DNA of 64,000 nucleotides from Cupriavidus sp. YR651 (GCF_900101625.1 NZ_FMYZ01000003.1:310001-374000); one strand, 5' to 3'. Shown: positions 24,487-33,365, numbered from the stretch's first letter. Made by a program: numbers and translations. The notes: a model not told the origin generated them from the letters alone.

Positions 24487-25347
24487 ATGCCCGCTCACAG
24501 TCTGCCTTTCGCCGGCTACGGCCTCGGCCTGCGCAAGGAACACTACCGTGACTTCCTGGAGACTGACGTTCCCGTCGATTTCGTGGAAGTCATCTCCGAG
24601 AACTTCATGGTCAGCGGGGGCCGGCCTCGCCATGTGTTGCGCGAAGTCCGCAGCCGCTATCCGGTGGTGCTGCATGGTGTCTCGATGTCGGTGGGCTCGT
24701 CCGACGGGCTCGACCGTGATTACCTGAAGCGCCTGAAAGCCCTCGTCGACGAGATCGAGCCGCTCTACGTATCCGATCACCTGAGCTGGTCCCGCGTCGG
24801 CGGCTTCAACTCGCATGACCTGTTACCGCTGCCGTACACGGAAGAAGCCCTCGATATCGTCTGCGCCAACATCGGGATGGCGCAGGACGCGCTGGGCCGC
24901 ACCATGCTGTTCGAGAATCCGTCGAGCTATCTCAGCTTCGATGACAGCGACATGAGCGAGTGGGAGTTCATCGCCGCCATGTGCAGGCGCACCGGCTGCA
25001 ACCTGCTGCTGGACGTCAACAATGTCTATGTGAGCGCGACGAACAACGGATTCGACGCGCACGCCTATCTGGCCGGCATCCCCGCTGCGCACGTGCGCCA
25101 GATTCACCTTGCCGGCCATAGCCATGGCCGCGACCTGCTGATCGATACCCACGACAGCGCGGTCTGCGACGCGGTGTGGAAGCTCTACGCCGAGGCGAGA
25201 GCCCGCGTTGGCAACGTGGCGACGATGATCGAGCGCGACGACGATATCCCGCCGCTTGCCGACTTGCTGGCCGAACTGTCGACGGCACGTGCCATCGGCG
25301 CCCGCGGCTACGACGCCGCGCCCGCCCTTGCCGTGGAGGCGTCATGA
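24487..25347 (+). CDS. bufB: DUF692 multinuclear iron-dependent oxidase (BufB/GigA-like)
   Basis: 286 residues from ATG 24487. The TIM-barrel DUF692 family pattern is clear: YGLGLRKEHY at the start, His63 in VVLHGVSMS, His98 in YVSDHLSW, Glu143 in LFENPSSYL, Asp176/Asn178 in LLLDVNNVYVS, His207 and His211 in QIHLAGHS, Asp220/His222 in IDTHDS and Glu249 in MIERDD. These match the metal ligands of MNIO enzymes that oxidise peptide cysteines using iron and oxygen. The substrate should be one or both small Cys-rich peptides encoded upstream. Confidence 0.93.
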   Translation: MPAHSLPFAGYGLGLRKEHYRDFLETDVPVDFVEVISENFMVSGGRPRHVLREVRSRYPVVLHGVSMSVGSSDGLDRDYLKRLKALVDEIEPLYVSDHLSWSRVGGFNSHDLLPLPYTEEALDIVCANIGMAQDALGRTMLFENPSSYLSFDDSDMSEWEFIAAMCRRTGCNLLLDVNNVYVSATNNGFDAHAYLAGIPAAHVRQIHLAGHSHGRDLLIDTHDSAVCDAVWKLYAEARARVGNVATMIERDDDIPPLADLLAELSTARAIGARGYDAAPALAVEAS

Positions 25348-26096
25348 GTCTGGCCGCACTTCAACAGGATTTTCAGGCGTGGCTGACGCGGTCATCGCCG
25401 GTGGCGGCACGCCGTCTGCGTTCCGGCGCCGCGCCGGGCCTTGCCGTCTACCAGAACAACTATCGCGCCCAGTTGGTGGGCTGCCTCGAGTCCTCGTATC
25501 CGGTGGTGCGCGAATGGCTGGGCGACGAGACGTTCCTGGCTGCCGCCATCGCCCATATCAACAGTCATCCGCCGTACGCCTGGACGCTCGATGCCTATGC
25601 CGATGACTTTGGCGAGACGCTGGTGGCGCAGTACCCCGACAACCCGGATCTGCATGAACTCGCGTGGATCGAGCTGGCGTTATCGCAGGCGTTCGTCGCG
25701 GCCGACGCGGTGCCGATCTCCACGCAGGACCTTGCGGATCTCGACTGGGACGCCGCGCGGCTGCGCCTGACGCCCTCGCTGATGATGCGGACGGCGACGA
25801 CCAATGCCGAACAGATCTGGACCGCGATGCGCGACGGCGCGCCGACGCCCGAGGGCGAGATGCTGGAAGCCCCGGGCGGCCTGATCGTCTGGCGCCGCGA
25901 GTTTTCCTGCTTTCTGCGGCATGTCGACGCGGTGGAGCGCGACGCGCTCCTGCATCTGCAGCAGAACGGCAGCTTCTCCGAGCTTTGCGATCACCTGGTC
26001 CAGCAACTCGGCGATGTGGATGGCATCGCCAGGGCCGGAGCGCTGCTTGCCGACTGGGTGAGCAACGGGCTCATCACCGGCGTGACATTGGATTGA
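25344..26096 (+). CDS. bufC: DUF2063 partner protein (BufC/GigB-like)
   Basis: 250 residues; its ATG overlaps the bufB stop (ATGA), so the two subunits are made together. The N-terminal helical DUF2063 domain reads LQQDFQAWLTR and VYQNNYRAQLVGCLESSYPVVREWLG, followed by an EFSC-containing C-terminal domain. DUF2063 proteins form a complex with the MNIO enzyme and present the leader or signal peptide of the precursor. The family's old name as a DNA-binding domain is misleading. Confidence 0.9.
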   Translation: MSLAALQQDFQAWLTRSSPVAARRLRSGAAPGLAVYQNNYRAQLVGCLESSYPVVREWLGDETFLAAAIAHINSHPPYAWTLDAYADDFGETLVAQYPDNPDLHELAWIELALSQAFVAADAVPISTQDLADLDWDAARLRLTPSLMMRTATTNAEQIWTAMRDGAPTPEGEMLEAPGGLIVWRREFSCFLRHVDAVERDALLHLQQNGSFSELCDHLVQQLGDVDGIARAGALLADWVSNGLITGVTLD

Positions 26097-26159
26097 GTGT
26101 TTGGGATGGAACGTTCGGGATCGATCGTTTGCTCCCGACTAACCTTGAGGAATGACATC

Positions 26160-27227
26160 GTGTCCGAGAAAAACCTTTCCCGTCGCCGGTTCTTGCTGAC
26201 TGGTGCAGCCGGCGTGGCCGGCGCCACGCTGGCCGCCAGCGCGCCGGCCTTCGCCGCCAAGGCGGCCCAGGGCGTGACGGACGCCGCCGCCGCCGCCGTC
26301 ACGGGCGGCGCGTTGCGCCATCTGTCCGTCCGCCAGGTGCGGACGGAATTGCTCGATATCGGCTATCACGAGGCGGGGCCCGAGAACGGCCGGCCGGTGA
26401 TCCTGCTGCATGGCTTCCCGTATGACATCCACAGCTATGTGGATGTGGCCCCGATGCTCGCCGCGCGCGGCTATCGCGTGATCGTCCCGCATTTGCGCGG
26501 ACACGGCACCACGCGCTTCCTCAGCGCGTCGACGCCGCGCTCGGGCCAGCAGGCGGCGATTGGCGAGGACGTGATCGCGCTGATGGACGCGCTCCATATT
26601 CCGGAAGCGGTGCTCGCCGGCTACGACTGGGGTGGGCGCGCGGCGTGTGTGGTCGCCGCGCTGCGGCCATCGCGCTGCGTCGGGCTGGTTTCCGTGAATA
26701 GCTATCTGATCCAGGACATCGCGCGCGCGACGCAGCCCCTGCCGCCGCAGGTCGAATGGGGCCTCTGGTATCAGTTCTACTTCCAGACTGAACGCGGCCG
26801 CAAAGGGCTGGAGGCGAGTCGCAACGATATCGCCCGCATTCTCTGGAAGAACAACTCGCCGACCTGGCAGTTCGATGACGCCACGTTCGTGCGCGCGGCC
26901 GAAGCGTTCAACAACCCCGACTACGTCGAGATCGTGATCCATTCCTACCGGCATCGACTAGGTCTGGCGCCCGGCTATCCGCTGTATGAAGACGCGGAGA
27001 GAAAGCTGGCGAAGTTGCCGGCGATCACGGTGCCCAGCATCACGCTGGATGGGATGGCTGACGGCGTGGTGCCGGCGACGGACGGCAAGGGGCAGGCCGC
27101 CCGTTTCGCGGGCCCCCGCATCCATCGCCAGATCCCCGGCGTTGGCCATAACCTGCCGCAGGAAGCGCCCCAGGCCTTTGTCGATGCGGTGAGCGAGTTG
27201 GTGGCCGGCGGCAAATGGCGCACGTGA
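26160..27227 (+). CDS. Tat-exported alpha/beta hydrolase, epoxide-hydrolase-like
   Basis: 355 residues from GTG 26160, with GAGGA eight bases upstream. The Tat signal is NLSRRRFLLTG followed by a hydrophobic stretch to about residue 35. Oxyanion motif HGFP (84-87); the nucleophile elbow is Gly-Tyr-Asp156-Trp-Gly-Gly, so the nucleophile is Asp as in epoxide hydrolases and haloalkane dehalogenases. A catalytic Asp in LDGMADGVVP and His in GVGHNLPQ complete the triad. Folded export suggests a periplasmic detoxifying hydrolase. It follows bufC by 63 bases and may belong to the same transcript. Confidence 0.87.
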   Translation: MSEKNLSRRRFLLTGAAGVAGATLAASAPAFAAKAAQGVTDAAAAAVTGGALRHLSVRQVRTELLDIGYHEAGPENGRPVILLHGFPYDIHSYVDVAPMLAARGYRVIVPHLRGHGTTRFLSASTPRSGQQAAIGEDVIALMDALHIPEAVLAGYDWGGRAACVVAALRPSRCVGLVSVNSYLIQDIARATQPLPPQVEWGLWYQFYFQTERGRKGLEASRNDIARILWKNNSPTWQFDDATFVRAAEAFNNPDYVEIVIHSYRHRLGLAPGYPLYEDAERKLAKLPAITVPSITLDGMADGVVPATDGKGQAARFAGPRIHRQIPGVGHNLPQEAPQAFVDAVSELVAGGKWRT

Positions 27228-27359
27228 TTCGGTGTATGTGATTGGCGCAGGAAGCAAGACGTCCTGCGGCACGAACTCCTGCAGGCGATGCGCCGGCATC
27301 GCCGCGCCCCCCATTCCGGCCGGTGATTCGCACCTGGCCCCACTCCAAGGAGACACGTT

Positions 27360-28694
27360 ATGACAACGAATTCCCTCAACGCCTTGAGCGACCAGTCCCC
27401 CACAAACTGGCTGCGCGTCACCCGCTACACCCAGGGCGTGATCGGTCCGAGCCAGAAGATGCTGGGGCCGCTTGCCAACGGCGGCACGCTGGTCACGGGC
27501 ACGCCGCCCGGCTGCTGGGGCCCGATGATCACGCCATCCTTCCAGGGCGGGCACGAGGTCACGCAACCCGTTGCCATTGAGGGCGCCGAGATCGGCGACG
27601 CCGTTGCGTTGAAGATCCAGCGCATGACGGTGACGTCGTTCGCTACCTCGTCAGGCGTGATGAAGTTCGTCGAAGGCCGCTATACCGGCGATCCGTTCGT
27701 CCATAAGTTCTGCGCCGAATGTGGCACCGAGCATCCCGCGAGCCATGTCGAGGGCATTGGCGAGATGGCGATCCGCTGCAATCACTGCGGCGCGGAAGTC
27801 AATGCATTCCGCTTCGGCCACGGCTACGTCATCGTGCTGGATCACGAGAATCAAGTCAGCCTGACCGTCAATCAGGACGTCGCGAACCGGCTGGCCGGCA
27901 ACGCGTCCGAGATGTCCGCCTTGCCCGAACTGGCCGCGCAGCACTCGATCCTGTCGCTGGCGCGCGCCGACATGCCCGGCGTGGCATCGCGCATGCGCCC
28001 GTTCCTGGGCAACATCGGCACCACGCCGTCGCGCGACCTTCCGGATTCCCATAACTGCGCGGATTTCGGTCAATACCTGATCGACGCGCCGCATCGCTAT
28101 GGCATGAGTGAAGCCGATCTGCACGCGGCCAAGACCGATGGCCATATGGATACCAATGCGGTGCGCGAAGGCTGCATCCTGATCTGCCCGGTCAAGGTGC
28201 CCGGCGCCGGCGTTTACATGGGCGACATGCATGCGCAGCAGGGCAATGGCGAAATCGCCGGCCATGCGACGGATGTATCCGGCGAGACGGAACTGACCGT
28301 GGAGGTGATCAAGGGCCTGACGATCGATGGCCCGATCCTCCTGCAGAACCTGGAAGACCTGCCGCCGCTGGCCCGGCCGATGTCAGCGCTGGAGACCCAG
28401 AAGGTGCGCGAACTGGGTGCGCGCTGGGGTCAGCGCGACATCGAGGAATCTGGTCCGATTACCTTTATCGGCAGCGGGCCGGATCTCAACGCGGCGACCA
28501 AGAATGGCCTCCAGCGTGCCGCCGACGTGACCGGTCTGCCCTATGACGAGGTCCTCAATCGCGCGACGATTACGGGGTCGATCGATATCAGCAGGCTGCC
28601 CGGCACGGTCCGCGTGACCTTCCTCTGTCCGCTGAACGTGCTTGACCGCATCGGCATCGGTCATCTGGTGCGGGAGAAGTATCAGCTGGGCTGA
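27360..28694 (+). CDS. Acetamidase/formamidase family protein with internal zinc ribbon
   Basis: 444 residues, strong AAGGAG ribosome-binding site. The FmdA/AmdA signature is YMGDMHAQQGNGEIAGHATDVSGE. Between about residues 118 and 143 it holds two CXXC pairs (CAEC and CNHC), predicted to form a zinc ribbon not present in the classical amidase. The enzyme would hydrolyse a small amide to acid and ammonia in the cytosol. It follows the Tat hydrolase after 132 bases and ends at a strong hairpin, so it may be the last gene of the bufferin-like unit or a separate gene. Confidence 0.85.
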   Translation: MTTNSLNALSDQSPTNWLRVTRYTQGVIGPSQKMLGPLANGGTLVTGTPPGCWGPMITPSFQGGHEVTQPVAIEGAEIGDAVALKIQRMTVTSFATSSGVMKFVEGRYTGDPFVHKFCAECGTEHPASHVEGIGEMAIRCNHCGAEVNAFRFGHGYVIVLDHENQVSLTVNQDVANRLAGNASEMSALPELAAQHSILSLARADMPGVASRMRPFLGNIGTTPSRDLPDSHNCADFGQYLIDAPHRYGMSEADLHAAKTDGHMDTNAVREGCILICPVKVPGAGVYMGDMHAQQGNGEIAGHATDVSGETELTVEVIKGLTIDGPILLQNLEDLPPLARPMSALETQKVRELGARWGQRDIEESGPITFIGSGPDLNAATKNGLQRAADVTGLPYDEVLNRATITGSIDISRLPGTVRVTFLCPLNVLDRIGIGHLVREKYQLG

Positions 28695-28703
28695 TACGCG
28701 ATG

Positions 28704-28741
28704 CGTCCGTTGTGCCGCCGAAGCTGGTGGCACAACGGACG
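28704..28741. terminator. Bidirectional hairpin between amidase and LysR genes
   Basis: Perfect 13-bp stem CGTCCGTTGTGCC (28704-28716) / GGCACAACGGACG (28729-28741) in the 64-bp convergent spacer. No T-tract on either side; terminator role inferred from stem length and position. Confidence 0.65.
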
Positions 28742-28758
28742 GGCGTGAGCGAAGTGGC

Positions 28759-29646
28759 TTATGCAGCCGCCATCAATGTAGAGAACTGAGAGCGCGCCGC
28801 GTTGACGAATGCCGTCATCGCGGTCGAGACGTAGGCGTCGCGGCGCCTTACGAGAAGCGTCTCGACGTGAGCCTTGTCAGGCGATAGTTCGTGAAGCGAA
28901 ACCAGACCCTGCTGCGCGGCGGCTGCCACCACGCCACGCGGGAGCAGCGTGATGCCGATCCCCCCTGCAACGCAGGCGATGATCGCATCGAGCGAGCCAA
29001 ACTCGAGCGGCGTGCTCACCAGGATGCCCATTTCCGCCAGCAGGACTTCCAGCCGCTGGCGGTAAGAGCATCCCAGCCGGAACACGATGACGCGGAGATC
29101 CTGCACTGACGGCAGGGCATCCAGCGAGGCGATGGTCCGTGGTGTCACCAGGACGAGTTCCTCCTGGTAGATCGCTTCGCTGCAAAGATCGGGATGGTCG
29201 ACGGGGCCGGCGATGAATGCGGCGTCGAGGCGACACTCGACGACATCCGCCGCCAGGCTGCAGGTCGTTCCGGTGGTCAGGGACAGCCTCACTTGCGGAT
29301 ATCGGCGGGCGAAATTGCTGAGCATGGGAGAAAGGCGCAGCGCCGCCGTCGTCTCCAGCGTCCCCAGCACCAGCGAACCGCTGGGCGGGCCGTCATCCAT
29401 GGCGGCCTGTCGGGCGTCCGATACCAGCTTGGCGATCCGGGCCGCATACGGGAGCATGCGCTGTCCGGCCGGCGTCAGGCTCACGCCGCGCACATGGCGC
29501 TGGAACAGCGCGACGCCCACCTCTCTTTCCAGCGCCCGGATCCGGGCGGTGACATTGGACTGTACGGTGTGCAGCGCCGTCGCCGCCCGATTCATGCTGC
29601 CGTGGCGGGCAACTGCTTCAAAGAACCTGAGGTCGGCTACATCCAT
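28759..29646 (-). CDS. LysR-type regulator, VQSNVT subfamily (paralogue 1)
   Basis: 295 residues. The recognition helix is HTVQSNVTARIRALE instead of the usual 'QPALS'. The effector domain carries GSLVLGTLETTAALRL, QVRLSLTTGTT and FRLGCSYRQRLE. All these segments recur in the LysR encoded at 37263-38156, so the two are paralogues bracketing the acid-utilisation block. Its own promoter region holds a perfect dyad at 29960-29980. The target is unknown. Confidence 0.87.
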   Translation of the reverse strand: MDVADLRFFEAVARHGSMNRAATALHTVQSNVTARIRALEREVGVALFQRHVRGVSLTPAGQRMLPYAARIAKLVSDARQAAMDDGPPSGSLVLGTLETTAALRLSPMLSNFARRYPQVRLSLTTGTTCSLAADVVECRLDAAFIAGPVDHPDLCSEAIYQEELVLVTPRTIASLDALPSVQDLRVIVFRLGCSYRQRLEVLLAEMGILVSTPLEFGSLDAIIACVAGGIGITLLPRGVVAAAAQQGLVSLHELSPDKAHVETLLVRRRDAYVSTAMTAFVNAARSQFSTLMAAA

Positions 29647-30223
29647 GTTCTTTCCCTCTGTCAGCTACATCCATCTTGCGCAGCACGTCGTTCAGGGATG
29701 CTCGTCGCTGAACGCATCGGCATGCGTTGACGCGGAAGATCGCCGGGCGAGTGTACGGCATCGTTTGCGTGTCTGCTGTGGGCACCTGTCGGCGATTCAC
29801 CGGCAATGTGCGCGTGCGGGCATCGTTGAGCCAGATACCCAACACCGCATCCCTCACGCGTTCTCGGCGCCATACGCGGGAGAACGCCGGTAATCCGGCG
29901 CTTTTCGCGGCAAGTTGGCAACCATGAAGCGCTTGCAGGGCGACGTCCGCCCACGCGCTGGTATCTGGTTTCCAGATACCTCCTATCGCCACAAATCGTC
30001 GGCGCCGGGCAGTTGGGTGCCAGAGAATTGGCGCCAGCCTACCCGCACATCACGCGCATCTGCATGATGTGCTCGCTCTGCCGGGAGACTGGGCAGGGGC
30101 ATTGGGTAGGAGCTTGCTTCAAAATGAAGCGAAGCGGTCCTGGCTAGGCGCGCGGCCGCAGACAGTACAAGTGGTACGGCCAGGCCGCGCAACGACGCCA
30201 GGATCTTTTTGAAGCGAGCTCTA
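29647..30223. other. 577-bp non-coding spacer
   Basis: Between the LysR start and the SDR stop. No reading frame here resembles a protein. The only clear element is the inverted repeat at 29960-29980. It may hold the promoter of the LysR gene or be the remnant of a decayed gene. Confidence 0.45.
29960..29980. promoter_or_regulatory. Perfect inverted repeat upstream of LysR paralogue 1
   Basis: GGTATCTGG-TTT-CCAGATACC, 9-bp arms with a 3-base centre. The inner part fits the LysR consensus T-N11-A. It lies about 310 bases upstream of the LysR start. Confidence 0.5.
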
Positions 30224-30934
30224 TCAGTGACCGGCGCTTTGGCCGCCGTCGACGTGCAGGATTTCTCCGGTCACGAAGGGCGCGGAATCCAGATACAGGA
30301 CCGCGTCGACGATATCGCTCATCTCGCCCATGTGGCCGACCGGGTGCAGGGCGCCCAATGCCTCGTGCGTTTCCGGCGCGTGCATCGGAGACTTGATGAT
30401 GCCGGGAGATACGGCGTTGGCGCGGATGCCGGTCTTGGCATACTCGATCGCCAGCGACTTGGTGGCGGCGTTCAGGCCACCCTTGGTGAGCGACGCGAGC
30501 ACCGACGGCACGCCGCTGATGGCGTGATCGACCAGGCTGGTGGTGATGCTGACCACGTGGCCGCTCTTGTTCTTCTCCATCTCGGCGATGGCAAGTTGCG
30601 TGATATGGAAGAAGCCCGACAGGTTGATGCCCGTTACCGCCGCGTAGTCTTCGGCCGTGTAGCTGGTGAACGGCTTGGCCACGAAGATGCCGGCGTTGTT
30701 GACGAGCGTGTCGACGCGGCCGAACTTGGCCACGGCTTCAGCGATGACGCGGCGCGCCGTCGCGGGATCGGCAAGATCCCCGGCTACCGTCAGCAGGTTC
30801 GGATTGTCCGACGGCTTGATGCTGCGTGCGGTGGCCACGACACGATAGTTGCGCTTCAGGAAAGCGCTGACGATCTCAGCGCCGATGCCTTGCGATGCGC
30901 CCGTAACAACGACGACTTTCTGTGCTGCACTCAT
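30224..30934 (-). CDS. Short-chain dehydrogenase-like protein lacking the catalytic Tyr
   Basis: 236 residues from the ATG at 30934, behind a GGAGG sequence. The Rossmann motif is VVTGASQGIGAEIV and NNAG is in LVNNAGIFVAKPF. At the active site the expected YXXXK reads Ala-Ser-Leu-Thr-Lys (PSVLASLTKGGL), so the catalytic Tyr is Ala. The rest is typical (IRANAVSPGIIKSPM; GEILHVDGGQSAGH). The protein can probably bind NAD(P) but may use a different acid or be non-catalytic. It diverges from the MmgE/PrpD gene. Confidence 0.85.
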   Translation of the reverse strand: MSAAQKVVVVTGASQGIGAEIVSAFLKRNYRVVATARSIKPSDNPNLLTVAGDLADPATARRVIAEAVAKFGRVDTLVNNAGIFVAKPFTSYTAEDYAAVTGINLSGFFHITQLAIAEMEKNKSGHVVSITTSLVDHAISGVPSVLASLTKGGLNAATKSLAIEYAKTGIRANAVSPGIIKSPMHAPETHEALGALHPVGHMGEMSDIVDAVLYLDSAPFVTGEILHVDGGQSAGH

Positions 30935-31250
30935 TGCAAACCTCCAGGGGTAATGGGTTTCGGCGGGATGCCGATCGGGCCAGTCGGCCCCGATGAGTCC
31001 TAATTTAGGCGCATCGGCTTCAATTTCTAATACCCAGGTCGGACAAACACTTTTGCGTGGCGAGAACAAGTCCCCCGCTGCCAGAAGTGCTGTTGTCGGG
31101 GGCGCGCCATCTCCCTGCCAGATAGCCCTATGCCATCAATTCGTTTGGGATCCGGGTCGGCGTCTGCCACCGTTAAGGCAGCCTCGACCGCGGGAACGCG
31201 CCGCTTCCTGGCGGTGGCAGAGGTGAATCGATCAAGAGGGGACTTGAGAA
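30935..31250. other. Divergent promoter region, SDR and MmgE/PrpD genes
   Basis: 316 bp without a gene. It must hold two promoters. The only symmetric element I see is CCTAATTTAGG at 30999-31009, 65 bases upstream of the SDR start. Nothing else stands out. Confidence 0.4.
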
Positions 31251-32661
31251 ATGAGTTCAGCTACAACCGTCCAGCGCATCGCCCGGTTTGCGTACGATGC
31301 CAGCCCGGACGATCTGACGCCCGAGGCAAGACGGCTCTTCAAGCGCAATATCCTGGACAGCCTGGGTTGTGCCATCGCCGCGCTGCCGGGGCCGCCGTTC
31401 CAGGCGTTGCGCGCACAGTTTGACGAGTACCGGTCGGCGGGGACTTGCTCGCTGATCGGCGGCGGGACCACTTCGCCGGATCAGGCGGCGCTCTACAACG
31501 CCGGGCTGGTGCGCTATGTGGATTTGCTGGACAGCTATATGTCGCCGGGCGGGCTTTGCCATCCGAGCGATAACTTCGGCGCCGTGCTGGCCGCGGCGGA
31601 GCATGCCTCGGCGAGTGGCGAGGCCTTCATGCTGGCGCTCGCGGTGGCCTACGAAATCCAGTGCCGGATCACGGCCATCGTCCCGGTCATGGCCAAGGGC
31701 TTCAATCACGCCATCCAGCTGGCGATTTCCGCGGCGGCCGGCTCCGGCAAGCTGCTGGGCCTCGGCGCGGGGCAAATCGCCAATGCCATCGCCATCGCGA
31801 CCGTCGACAACATTTCCCTGACCTGTGTGCATTCCGAGCCCGTATCGCAATGGAAGGGTTTCTCCCCGGGGGATGACGGGGATGCGGGCCGTCTATTCGG
31901 CATCGCTGGCCAAACGGGGATTCACCGGGCCCATGCGGCTGTTTGAAGGCCCCAATGGCCTGGTTCGGATGTTCGACCAGCCCATCGATGTCGACTGGGA
32001 TGATGCGACGCTCGGCGTGATCCACCAGACCGTCATGAAGAAATATTGCTCGCTGATTCACGGCCAGCCGGTACTGGAAGTCACGCTGGATCTCAAGCGG
32101 CGACATGGCCTGACCGGCGATGACATCGAAGCCGTGACATGCGACATCTTCCAGACCGGATTCGATATCGCGGGCGGCGGCGGTTTTGGTGCCAAAGACC
32201 ATCCGCAGACCAAGGAACAGGCCGACTACAACCTCAAATACCTGATCGCCGCCGCATTGCTTGATAACCAGGTGGGCCCCGCACAGCTGGAACCGGAGCG
32301 TGTTCAGGCGGCCGATGCGCAATCGTTGCTCCGGCGGGTCGTGATCCGACCGGACAGCGTGTTCACCGCGCAATATCCCCACGCATTGAATACGCGCGTC
32401 ACGATCCGCTGCAAGGACGGGCGCGAATTCTCGAAGGAACACGTCGGGTTCGAGGGCGGCCTGGAAAACCCGCTCACATGGGACCGGACGGTGGAGAAAT
32501 TCCACTGGCTCAGCGAGCCGTACGCCGATAGCCAGCTTCGACATCGGATTATCGAGATGGTCGAAGACCTGGAGCAACACTCGGTCGCCGAGCTAATGGC
32601 GCTCATGACAGCGGTTCATCCGCGGGCGACATATCCAGCTCGCCACGCGGGAATTCAGTAA
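31251..32661 (+). pseudogene. MmgE/PrpD family gene interrupted by a +1 frameshift
   Basis: The first frame (31251-31946) encodes the family N-terminus (VQRIARFAYD, NILDSLGCAIAALPG, LCHPSDNFGAVLAAAEH) up to VSQWKGFSPG. The second continues exactly where the family would, from GMTGMRAVYSASLAKRGFTGP to the end at 32661. The break is at C4G5 (31864-31872); one G fewer would restore a protein of about 469 residues. Family members include 2-methylcitrate dehydratase and cis-aconitate decarboxylase. Either a real inactivating mutation in a homopolymer or a sequencing error. Preceded by a GAGGGG ribosome-binding site. Confidence 0.85.
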
Positions 32662-32686
32662 ATGGCAATTCACTCAGGAGATAAAC

Positions 32687-32917
32687 ATGGCCTTGATTTC
32701 ATGTGACATGCGTTTTGGCAGGACCGATGAACAGAAACGGAAACTCGCTGCCGGCTTGATCCGGGTGGTCAGTGAGGCGACCGGTGAAACGCGCAATGAC
32801 ATTTTCTTTGTCATTCGGGAAGGGCGCGGCATCAACTTCGTGGAGCACGGCGAGCATCTTCCGGATTATGTCGACGGGGGCGCCGGCGACAAGGAACTCC
32901 TCAGCCGGCTCAAGTAA
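32687..32917 (+). CDS. Tautomerase-like protein without Pro1
   Basis: 76 residues, AGGAG eight bases upstream. The fold of 4-oxalocrotonate tautomerase is recognisable (DEQKRKLAAGLIRVVSEATGE; NDIFFVIREG). The residue after Met is Ala, not the catalytic Pro, so classic tautomerase chemistry is not expected. It could pair with the second tautomerase encoded 30 bases downstream as a heterohexamer, as in known two-gene tautomerases. That partnership is inference. Confidence 0.75.
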   Translation: MALISCDMRFGRTDEQKRKLAAGLIRVVSEATGETRNDIFFVIREGRGINFVEHGEHLPDYVDGGAGDKELLSRLK

Positions 32918-32947
32918 GTCACATCAGAAATAAACAAGGAGACAACC

Positions 32948-33148
32948 ATGCCTTTCATCGAGTGCCACATTTCCGCCGGCCTGACCACGGAGCGGCGTCA
33001 CAAGCTGATCAGGGATATCGTGCAGATCACCCACGAGGCGATCGGCTCGGACCCCAAGATCATCAATGTGGTGTTGCATGAGCACCCAGCGGGCAATCTC
33101 AGCGTATCGAGCCGGATCGAGGGCGAGACCAGCAGCGGTCGATCTTGA
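32948..33148 (+). CDS. 4-oxalocrotonate tautomerase family protein
   Basis: 66 residues, AAGGAG six bases before ATG. It begins Met-Pro-Phe-Ile-Glu-Cys, so Pro1 is present after Met removal. The beta-alpha-beta unit follows (GLTTERRHKLIRDIVQITHEAIGSDPKIINVVLHEHP). It should isomerise unsaturated keto acids or enols. It comes after the Pro-less homologue and may form a mixed oligomer with it. Confidence 0.82.
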   Translation: MPFIECHISAGLTTERRHKLIRDIVQITHEAIGSDPKIINVVLHEHPAGNLSVSSRIEGETSSGRS

Positions 33149-33365
33149 TCGTCCGGCGCCCATAACGTCACACGACCATATTTGGCGGCCGTCGGGGTTT
33201 GCCCTGACGCGCCGCCAGAGTCTGGCAAGCGCCGCCCACGAATCCCGCCGGGCCAGTGGCGGCAAATACACTGGCAAATTCCCTTGCTACCCCGGATGAG
33301 ACCGCCTTTTCACAGTGAACGGGTGGCGATTCCACACGCCCGCACGCGTCCGACGAATCATCAAC

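Noticed and set aside
29618..29992. 124-residue minus-strand frame in the spacer next to the LysR gene
   Set aside because: It overlaps the 5' end of the LysR gene, lacks a ribosome-binding site and has no protein-like pattern.
31864..31872. Programmed +1 frameshift in the MmgE/PrpD gene
   Set aside because: There is no slippery heptamer with a stimulatory structure or early stop as in known programmed sites, and family members are normally in one frame. Mutation or sequencing error is simpler.
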